This document shows positions 46,624 to 55,571 of a stretch of DNA of 55,571 nt, in pieces (within the stretch, counting starts at the first letter, position 1; each line of letters opens with the position of its first letter). Source of the DNA: Paratrimastix pyriformis. Lineage: Eukaryota > Preaxostyla > Paratrimastigidae. The translations under genes and the position numbers were made by a program. The DNA lies in assembly GCA_027972325.1 (NCBI GenBank), contig JAPMOS010000199.1, positions 1 through 55,571 of the forward strand. The letters run 5' to 3'. Below the pieces are notes generated by a model. That model had not been told where the DNA came from. It saw nothing but the letters and a program-made list of their open reading frames with translations, and searched no databases.

Positions 46624-49061
46624 ATGTTTGTCGGTACTAAAATCCATACCGGCGGTATGGATTTTCAATAGAAATCGAATTTTTCGAGGTGGTGTTCCGA
46701 CATCATCCCAAGTGTTTTTTCGATGAAACTCATCGATTTGCATCATCAGAACCGGTATCGCGATGTTTGTCGGTACTAAAATCCATACCGGCGGTATGGA
46801 TTTTCAATAGAAATCGAATTTTTCGAGGTGGTGTTCTGACATCATCCCAAGTGTTTTTCGATGAAACTCATCGATTTGCATCATCAGAACCGGTATCGCG
46901 ATGTTTGTCGGTACTAAAATCCATACCGGCGGTATGGATTTTCAATAGAAATCGAATTTTTCGAGGTGGTGTTCTGACATCATCCCAAGTGTTTTTCGAT
47001 GAAACTCATCGATTTGCATCATCAGAACCGGTATCGCGATGTTTGTCGGTACTAAAATCCATACCGGCGGTATGGATTTTCAATAGAAATCGAATTTTTC
47101 GAGGTGGTGTTCTGACATCATCCCAAGTGTTTTTCGATGAAACTCATCGATTTGCATCATCAGAACCGGTATCGCGATGTTTGTCGGGGTACTAAAATCC
47201 ATACCGGCGGTATGGATTTTCAATAGAAATCGAATTTTCGAGGTGGTGTTCTGACATCATCCCAAGTGTTTTTCGATGAAACTCATCGATTTGCATCATC
47301 AGAACCGGTATCGCGATGTTTGTCGGGGTACTAAAATCCATACCGGCGGTATGGATTTTCAATAGAAATCGAATTTTTCGAGGTGGTGTTCCGACATCAT
47401 CCCAAGTGTTTTTTCCGATGAAACTCATCGATTTACATCATCAGAACCGGTATCGCGATGTTTGTCGGTACTAAAATCCATACCGGCGGTATGGATTTTC
47501 AATAGAAATCGAATTTTTCGAGGTGGTGTTCTGACATCATCCCAAGTGTTTTTTCGATGAAACTCATCGATTTGCATCATCAGAACCGGTATCGCGATGT
47601 TTGTCGGTACTAAAATCCATACCGGCGGTATGGATTTTCAATAGAAATCGAATTTTTCGAGGTGGTGTTCTGACATCATCCCAAGTGTTTTTCGATGAAA
47701 CTCATCGATTTGCATCATCAGAACCGGTATCGCGATGTTTGTCGGTACTAAAATCCATACCGGCGGTATGGATTTTCAATAGAAATCGAATTTTTCGAGG
47801 TGGTGTTCTGACATCATCCCAAGTGTTTTTCGATGAAACTCATCGATTTGCATCATCAGAACCGGTATCGCGATGTTTGTCGGGGGTACTAAAATCCATA
47901 CCGGCGGTATGGATTTTCAATAGAAATCGAATTTTTCGAGGTGGTGTTCTGACATCATCCCAAGTGTTTTTCGATGAAACTCATCGATTTGCATCATCAG
48001 AACCGGTATCGCGATGTTTGTCGGTACTAAAATCCATACCGGCGGTATGGATTTTCAATAGAAATCGAATTTTTCGAGGTGGTGTTCCGACATCATCCCA
48101 AGTGTTTTTCGATGAAACTCATCGATTTGCATCATCAGAACCGGTATCGCGATGTTTGTCGGGGTACTAAAATCCATACCGGCGGTATGGATTTTCAATA
48201 GAAATCGAATTTTTCGAGGTGGTGTTCTGACATCATCCCAAGTGTTTTTCGATGAAACTCATCGATTTGCATCATCAGAACCGGTATCGCGATGTTTGTC
48301 GGGGTACTAAAATCCATACCGGCGGTATGGATTTTCAATAGAAATCGAATTTTTCGAGGTGGTGTTCTGACATCATCCCAAGTGTTTTTCGATGAAACTC
48401 ATCGATTTGCATCATCAGAACCGGTATCGCGATGTTTGTCGGTACTAAAATCCATACCGGCGGTATGGATTTTCAATAGAAATCGAATTTTCGAGGTGGT
48501 GTTCTGACATCATCCCAAGTGTTTTTTCGATGAAACTCATCGATTTGCATCATCAGAACCGGTATCGCGATGTTTGTCGGTACTAAAATCCATACCGGCG
48601 GTATGGATTTTCAATAGAAATCGAATTTTTCGAGGTGGTGTTCCGACATCATCCCAAGTGTTTTTCGATGAAACTCATCGATTTGCATCATCAGAACCGG
48701 TATCGCGATGTTTGTCGGTATGGATTTTCAATAGAAATCGAATTTTTCGAGGTGGTGTTCGACATCATCCCAAGTGTTTTTCGATGAAACTCATCGATTT
48801 ACATCATCAGAACCGGTATCGCGATGTTTGTACTAAAATCCATACCGGCGGTATGGATTTTCAATAGAAATCGAATTTTTCGAGGTGGTGTTCCGACATC
48901 ATCCCAAGTGTTTTTCGATGAAACTCATCGATTTGCATCATCAGAACCGGTATCGCGATGTTTGTCGGTACTAAAATCCATACCGGCGGTATGGATTTTC
49001 AATAGAAATCGAATTTTCGAGGTGGTGTTCTGACATCGAATTTTTCGAGGTGGTGGTGTTC
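46624..49061. repeat. 138-bp satellite, about 18 copies
   Basis: Copies begin ATGTTTGTCGGTAC at 46624, 46763, 46901, 47039, 47177, 47316, 47458, 47597, 47735, 47873, 48014, 48152, 48292, 48432, 48570, 48708, 48824 and 48958; the last is partial. Each unit holds a 27-base palindrome (AAAATCCATACC, GGC, then the complement) and a smaller one (TCGATGA, AAC, TCATCGA). Copies are nearly identical. Open frames through it are artefacts of the unit length being divisible by three. Confidence 0.97.
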
Positions 49062-49130
49062 TCATTCAACTCGCGAGGTGGACCTTACCCCGGGTTCTAA
49101 CCTTTGTTAACGCGCCTTTTGCCGTTTTCA

Positions 49131-52100
49131 GATGAACTCGATCGATTGGAACCAGTTCCACACCCCCAAGAAGCCATTGAGTATTGCGAGGGTGCGATCG
49201 GCCAGGACCCCCGAAATGGGCCGAGGGTTACCAGGCGATCAATTGGTTTGTTTTACTCGCTCCTCGTTTTCCCGAAACTTGTTGTCATAGCTTCCGTCGA
49301 CGCCTCTCCTCCCTCACCCAGCCGTTGGGCGCGGGGCTCATGACGCCCTACCATCTGGAGCTGATTCGACAGACTTTTGACGGCCTTTTCCGGCCGTCCT
49401 CACCTGATTCCGCCGGTAAAGACCTCCTCCTCGACATCGGTGGGGAGGAGGACGAGCCCGAACGCGAGGAGCCCTCGTCCGTATTTGCATCGCACCTCCG
49501 GCTCGGTGCTAAATTCGTTCTTTGTTAGGTCTCCCGCCCCCGCCGCCACGCACACCGCACCAGGAGCGCCCCCTGCCCCGACCCCTACCGCCCCGAAGGC
49601 CCCGACCGCCCTGACCGCCCGTCCGACGACGCCCGCCTCTGGCGCCGTCGAGCACAAGGACAAGGGAACTGGAGCCGCTCGGCCGTCTGTCGGAGCGGGT
49701 TCTGGCCTTTCCCAGCTGATTCTTTTTTGGATTTCAGAATCCTGGACGACGATGATGTGCCGAGCCCGCCCAAGCCCAAGAAGGCGGCCCCGGCGGCCGC
49801 CAAGCCCAAGAAGGATCGCGAGGCCCCCGAAGAGGCAAGAAGGCGGCCCCGGTGGCCGCCAAGTCCAAGAAGGAGGCCGCCAAGGAGGCGAAGGCCGCGG
49901 CCCCGGCCCCGCCACCGGCCCGCCGGAAGCCTGGGCCGCCTCATGAGGCCAAGGAGGCTGCGGAGGCGAAGGGCTCGGACGACGCCCCCAGGAGGACGCC
50001 AGGCCGCGGCACCGGCACAAGCACCCGGCCCCAGTGGAGATCTCCTCCTCGTCGTCGGCCGTGCCCCCGAACCCAAGGCGAAGGCCGAGCGCAAGCGGGC
50101 CCGGCCGACCGACCCGGACGACTTCTCCCCGGAGGCCGCTCGCCAAGTACTGCAGTCCGTCGTTGATCTCGTCAATGCGTACCTTGCGCGCCACCCTCCC
50201 TCCCTCCCACCCCGCTCGCCAAGTAATGCAGTCCGTCGTTGATATCGTCAATGCGTACCTTGCGCGCCACCCTGCCTCCTCCCACCACTCGTGACCTGTT
50301 TTCATCGTTTCCCTTTTTTGAACAAGTTACTGACTGCACATTCCTTTCGCTTTGTTCGGGTTGTTAGGGGCTCTTCGATCTCTCTCTGTCGGAAAAGTGC
50401 CACGGCAAGAGGGCCCATGTGCTGCTGAGCTCCATCGACCCCTGCCCGAGCCTCGCCCGGCCCCTTGCCTACGAGCGCCTCGGAGCAATTGTGGAATGGT
50501 TCGAGAAGCTGGGAGCGGCCGTCCTGTTCAGCATAATCGTCCAAACGTCGGCCCTGGACGAGGCTCGATACCAGGTGGTCGACGGCTCGCACCGGTCTGA
50601 CAATGCTCTTTTTTTGGTGGATCGGCCTCTAATCGTGCCCCTAGGTTCCAGGTTGCGCGCATCATCGTGGACCCGCGCCGGGTCTCCGAGTTGCCGCCCG
50701 AGATCACCGCAGAACAGCGGACCGAGCTTCGCCAAAGGGTGGAGAAGCTCAACAAGCTACACCCCAGATCCGGCAGGTCTCTTGCACGTTGTCTCCGCCC
50801 TCATAACAACGCACCTCTTCCCCTGCACAGCACCTGAAGGAGGACTACATCGACGTGGCCGTTTACAACACTCTCGATCCGGAGGCCATGCTCGAGCTGC
50901 AACATCGGGTCAACCTGCTTACTCACGACGCGCGGTTTGGAAGCAGCACCTTCGACGTCCTGCTGAACCTCAAGCGTGCATCCCTCCAAGTCTGTCGTCT
51001 CCCGTCTCTTGATTATCATCACCCCACCTCCCCGCCCTTATCAGGCCCCCCAAGCGCTACATCCGTGAGGATCCTGACTTTGCCACACATTTGGAACCCG
51101 CCCTCAAGGAGCTGCACTTCCCCAAAGGCGAAGACGCCCCGGCCAAGCTTGTGAAGATTCTGGAGTGCTTCTCCCTGGAGATGCTGTGTGCCCTCCCAGC
51201 TCCCGGTTGAGCGACAGCCGTCAGCCACGAACCTGTGGCGCATCTTTGAGGTCCGCATGCACCAACCATTTCCACGCTGCCGCTCACACGTCCTGCCCGC
51301 CAGGCCAGGGATGCGGAGATGAATCGGTGGCTTGCTCGCGCCATGTTGGAGGGGTCGTTCAGTGGTTCTGAGGCCACCTCTACTGCAGCGGCCGATCTCA
51401 AGAAGCCCATTCGGCAGGCCGAGCAGACCTTCATGCTGCTCGAGGCCCACGATGCAGCTGAGGTGGCCGCCGGAGACCACCCCCGTCCTCTACCTGCCCC
51501 CGACGAGGCCGCCCGGGAGATCCTGCGGTGCCATCTCGTCCGGACCGAGACCTTTGCCTTCATGAACTGCCTCAACGTGCGGCCCTTCCCATTCCGCAAG
51601 GGCAAGGTTCGACTCCCGGCCTTCTCCGAGGAGCTGGGTGAGCTGGGCTGCCCGTTCGAGCGCCTCAACGAGACGGACGTTGGCAACATGCCCCAGGAGA
51701 TCACCTTCATGGACGGCCGGCGGCTCTCCGAGTTCGAGTTGGTCCTCGGCTACTGGTTGCGGTGCGCGGCACAACTGCCACCGGCAATGCAGGACTACCT
51801 GATGCCCGAGCACTGCCCGTACGCCCGGCTCTGGGAGGATGGGCCACCACGACATCCCCCGTGCCAGCAAGCGCATGCTGAAGACCGTCGACCGGGAACT
51901 ACGAGGAAAGGCGGGCACTCCGGGAGGAAGCCGCCTCCACCCAGAGCCGCCGAAGTCAGAGCCGGCCAAGCGGGCCACCCTGAAGGCGCTTTTCCCAAGC
52001 CGAGCCGACCTCCGAAGCCGAGGCCAAGGCGGCGGAGGCCGATGACGAGTATGAGGTCAAGGCCTGCGCACTCCCACCGGAGTCGGCCACCGAGGAAGCC

Positions 52101-53525
52101 CAGCCGGTGCCCGAGCCCGAGCCCGAGCCAAGCCCCCGAGCCACAAGCCGCCGCAGCCCGCCCCCAGGCCAAGCCGCCGCAGCCCGCCCCCCAGGCCAAG
52201 CCGCCGCAGCCCCCAGGCCAAGCCGCCGCAGCCCGCCCCCAGGCCGTTGCCGCTCAGCCCCAGCCGGCTCAGCCTCAACCCCAGACCCCGGCCCAGGCCC
52301 AGCAACACTCCAAGCCACCGCAGCAGCGTCAGTCGCCCAGGCCACCACCAAGCCCGCGTCCGCTGCGCCTCGTTCCGGCCCCCAGCTGCTTTCCGCACCC
52401 GCGGAGGGCCCCGATCCCTCATGGGAAAACCTGGCCCGGTTCTACTGCGGGGATGAAGCGATCTTGTTTCGCGCGAAGGATAATCCCGGCCGTGTCTGCA
52501 GTTTCCAACTGTTGGATCCCCACTAACATCCTCGTTTCATTCAATAGACACTGTATACCTTGGCCGTGTTGTGCTCCCTGGGCATTACCGACGACCCTCG
52601 AGACAGACCCACCCCGGACTACGGGATCCCCGGGCCCAGTACCTCGACTCGTTCATTGCCCCAATGGTACCATCATTGTGATGGATACCGAGGCCAACTT
52701 GTCCCAGCAATGGACGCCGGCTCTCGAGTGCTTCAATTTCGTGAGCGATCACCGAATTCGTGCCATCTGGGGAAGTCCGTGATTCATTCCCTTCACGCAA
52801 TTGGTTTTAACTTGTCCCTTCATCACTTCGCGCAGATTACCTCGAGGAGGCCAACCCCGGCCGTCGCTCACCGGGAGCCCCGCCCTGAGGAGGTGGAGCT
52901 GCCCATCGAGGTCTTCCAGCGAGGCCACGAGGGGCCCGTCAACTGGCGCTGGATGTACTGTGCCCTTCGAGTGCGCGAAGTTAATGAACGCCTGCGGCCA
53001 ACCAGGCCCGCTTCGCCAAGCCGATCTTTACGTCTACCCTTCCGCCGCTACGGAGGGCCGGGCCCTGTGTTGGACTGCTTCTGCTGGCCAGCTCTTGGCG
53101 GCAGAGGCCACCGGAACGCGCGTTGATCTAATTGACCGCGCCTGCAGTGGAGAGCCTCATGATCGGACACGTGCCTGGTGCTGGTGCACCGGCAGGACGA
53201 AGCATACCTGCCCCTCGAAGCCCACGAGACGGAGCTTTGCAACGTCGTTGCACCCCTGTCGACGAATGGGACCTGCATCTTCCTCTGCTCCCTCAAGAAG
53301 AACCTGCCCCACAAGAAGAGCAGGCCTGAGCAGACCACCACCGCCGAGCAACAACAACAAGAGCAGGCCTTCGAGCTTCAAGATGACCAAGAGGGCCCCC
53401 ATCCCCGCTCCCGATGATCAGCCTTATCAGTGGCCTCCTCCGACGAGCTCAACCCGCTGCTGGACCCGCTCAGTCCGGATGCTGGCGCGGACCTTCAGCC
53501 CGAGGAAATCGAGGACTTGCCGTAA
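49131..53525 (+). pseudogene. Second ParB-like multi-exon locus, not continuously readable
   Basis: Pieces in plus-strand order: an acidic/Pro stretch (LLLDIGGEEDEPEREEPSS), Ala/Pro/Thr, Lys-Ala-rich (KSKKEAAKEAKAA), PTDPDDFSPEAARQVLQSVV, a ParB-like VVDGSHR near 50577 within a helical domain, RVNLLTHDARFGSSTFDVLL, a 150-residue helical part (ETFAFMNCLNVRPFPFRKGK), Pro-Gln-Ala repeats, and LDPLSPDAGADLQPEEIEDL before a stop. Candidate introns at 49477-49528 (GTCCG) and 49685-49737 (GTCTG) have the same donor type as the gene at 34144. Several frame changes cannot be explained by introns I can see, so it is either decayed or more intricate. It may be linked to the integrase remnant downstream. 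Confidence 0.4.
50138..50287. repeat. 75-bp tandem duplication
   Basis: CGCTCGCCAAGTACTGCAGT at 50138 recurs at 50213 as CGCTCGCCAAGTAATGCAGT, and the two units agree over nearly the full 75 bases. The first encodes AARQVLQSVVDLVNAYLARH; the copy ends at a stop. Confidence 0.85.
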
Positions 53526-54009
53526 CTTGTAATACAATCCCCTTTTCGATCCTGATTTTTTTTGGTTTGTTTTTCTAAGAAACACGATACATCGAGAAAT
53601 TGCCTCGATTGAACAACAAGCCACCGGGCGGGATCGGGACCCGAGGGGTCTGGGACCGGGAGTAGTGCTCGCTGGACGGGCTGCATGACCAGGGTGATAG
53701 CCACCCTGTGGCGCCTCTGATATGGAGCCAATCGAAGTTGACGACCTCCACCGCTTCCGAGGAGGAGTTATTTTCGGAGGTGGTGATGGTGACGCGGCAC
53801 ATGAGGAGGCCGAAGAGCCAGCCCTTGGAGACCTGGACCCGCAGAAGCCGCCGAGATTGACGTCGTGGTTGATGTAGCAGCAGACGATGGTGATGGGCTG
53901 ATTATGGAAGCTACGACCGGACGGGGATCCACCTGATCACCGGGGTGGAACGTCTGTTTTGGTTTTTCGGGTCATGATCAATGCCCCTTTGTCTCATTTT
54001 TCCAGTTCG
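53526..54009. other. Stretch between the ParB-like locus and the integrase remnant
   Basis: Contains a GTGGCTATCACCC motif on the minus strand (53692-53704). No convincing gene otherwise. Confidence 0.35.
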
Positions 54010-55250
54010 GGAAGGACGCAGTTACCGGTCGAACTGTCTAAACACGCCAATGAAGGGTTGTACCGCGTCGAGCGGGAGTTCTGCAGCGGCTCCGCTTCGA
54101 CCACGAGATCCGCGATCGGCCCATCTGGGTGCCCGTGATCTACCCGCTTGCCCGCCGTGTGCGCTTGCTGCGGCGCTTGCATGTCCAGCAGGGGCACCTC
54201 AACCGAGATGCCCTGATTGCCTACTCGAAGGGCCTCTACATTCATGGCGTGGATCAGGCGCGGGTCGGGACGTGTTGCCAGAGCGTCCGGCCCACGTACG
54301 AGCATCCCAAGTACCACGCCTTGTGGTCAACCGGCCCCTCGAGGTGGTCGAGCTCGACTGCGGCGGCTTCGAGATGAGCTGCTAGCCGCCTCGCGCGTTC
54401 TGCGTCCTGGTGGACCACTTCACGAGCTACGTGGGCCGCCGCGACATGGGAGACGAAGGCCACCGGGCAGGAGGTGACCGACCTTCTCAGTCGTGTTCAC
54501 CAGCGACGAGCCCAATCTGCTCCCCACCCGGATCGTGACCGACAATGGGACCGAGTTCGTCAACCAGCGCGTGGCCGAGTGGATCGCGTCTGTCCTGTGC
54601 GTTTCGCTCTTCACAGTCATCAACCCGCTCAGGAACAAGAACCTGCTGCCCGGGGTCCACATGGAGCACCACCGGTCGAGGCCGTACTACCCCAGTCTCA
54701 TGGGAAGGCCGAGAACGCCGTCAAGAAGATCAAGAACCGGGTGATGAAGATGCGTATCGTGCCGGCCACCAACCGCGAGCTGCCGTGGCAGCCCTTCCCG
54801 CAGCCCCGCCGTGCAACCTGCACAACACGGCCACGGTTTCTTCGGTCTTCCAGCAACGCCCGGTTGTGATGATGGCGCTCACTCTCCCGAGTACGAACAA
54901 CTGGGCGACATGGCCCAGCTGCCGGACAAGTTCGCCAACCTGACGGCCGCGGAGGTGCGCCAAATCAAGGAGGCCGTGGCGTTCTACCGGCACCGCGAGT
55001 ACGGCTACATTGAGCGGCGCCGCAACAAGGACCAAGAGACCATCGAGGAGGGGACTCGTCATGGTCGCCCCGCCTGCCAAATGGCGCCGGCCCGGCATTG
55101 GCAGGTTCTGCTGGTCCGAGGGTGGCGGAACGCATGCGTAACGGCACCTACGTCATCGAGTTTGAGGATCGGGTCAAGCCGGGCATTCCAAGGTCTACGG
55201 GCGCAACAAGCTGCGGCCTTACGATGCCACCTTCGATGCCCTGCTCTCGC
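54010..55250 (+). pseudogene. Retroelement-type integrase remnant, broken
   Basis: Integrase parts occur in order on the plus strand: an upstream LPVELSKHANEGLYRVE, a zinc-binding HHCC-type block (RRLHVQQGHLNRDALI), RPLEVVELDCGGFE with the first Asp, FCVLVDHFTSYVGR, RIVTDNGTEFVNQ with the second Asp, and GKAENAVKKIKNR with the Glu. This is the D,D-E order of LTR-retrotransposon integrases and their relatives. About five breaks separate the parts. No reverse transcriptase, RNase H or long terminal repeat is seen in the window, so family and boundaries stay open; other integrase-bearing elements are possible. Confidence 0.65.
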
Positions 55251-55571
55251 TGCGGGAGGCGCTCTGGTCCCCGTCGTTGATCGCCGGCGTCACGCGCCCC
55301 CAGAATAAAACACCCCAACCCCACCATCCCCACCACCGCCCCCGTCCCGCAGTTTTCCGGTCCGGTTTTCTGCAAAACAAAATGATCTTATACGAATGCT
55401 CGAGGAGGTGGGGTGAAAGAGGGGCCGGATAATCGGGCTCGGGGCTGCGCATTACCAGTTTCTCCCAGAGGATCCCCAAACCGGCTCGCTCACCCCCCCC
55501 CCCCCCGTTCATGAACGCCCTGTGCACTCTGGGTTCTTGTCGACGCCCCGTCCATACAAAACCGGAAACAC
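55251..55571. other. Right edge without a gene
   Basis: GC-rich, with a short poly-C run near 55493-55506. Nothing else seen. Confidence 0.4.

Noticed and set aside
46689-48170. Open frames repeating RNRIFRGGVLTSSQVFF
   Set aside because: They follow the satellite unit, whose length is divisible by three.
46624-49061. CRISPR-like array
   Set aside because: The 138-bp units are contiguous with no unique spacers, and the DNA is eukaryotic; this is a satellite.

Overview
The window is nuclear DNA of a unicellular eukaryote that I cannot name. Short spliceosomal introns, long microsatellites and satellites, and nested virus-like DNA elements exclude a prokaryote. Three compositions alternate: AT-rich virus-like DNA (1-5767 and 31741 to about 33900), a GC-rich and tightly packed virus-like element (5768-31740), and GC-rich host-like DNA full of low-complexity repeats (about 33900-55571).

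The AT-rich DNA is an old Polinton (Maverick). A broken protein-primed DNA polymerase B lies on the minus strand at 1924-5714, with a GIY-YIG protein and a small coiled-coil protein downstream of it. A D,D-35-E integrase lies on the plus strand from 31796. The polymerase and integrase diverge from one intergenic region, and the second element sits in that region.

The inner element, 5768-31740 (about 26 kb), looks whole. It has terminal inverted repeats of about 1.27 kb that abut its first and last genes, and a candidate 5-bp target duplication (ATAGA). Seventeen predicted genes are all open. They include an A32-type packaging ATPase, a probable double-jelly-roll major capsid protein, a myristoylated L1R/F9L-like membrane protein, a 1246-residue fibre ending in an endosialidase-type (S74) chaperone, a histone-H1-like basic protein, a tyrosine recombinase with a zinc finger, and a 2153-residue protein carrying 3'-5' exonuclease, DNA polymerase B, archaeo-eukaryotic primase and UL9-like helicase regions. 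All seventeen starts are preceded, 4-33 bases upstream, by the same roughly 20-base box: a T-run, a GC-rich core, then AAAC or AAAA. I used this box to choose the start codons. Packaging, shell, attachment, membrane, integration and replication roles are all represented, so it reads as an integrated polinton-like virus.

The host-like region holds one well-resolved gene (34144-39320, 12 exons, 1522 codons) with a ParB-like N-terminal part and a Ulp1/C48-type protease domain. Nine of its eleven introns start GTCT and one GTCC, not GTAAG. Further right are a (CTGTG)104 tract, a degenerate tRNA-like segment, a 143-bp repeat, two tandem minus-strand paralogues with Pro-rich tails, an 18-copy 138-bp satellite built around a 27-base palindrome, a second ParB-like locus, and a broken retroelement-type integrase at the right edge.
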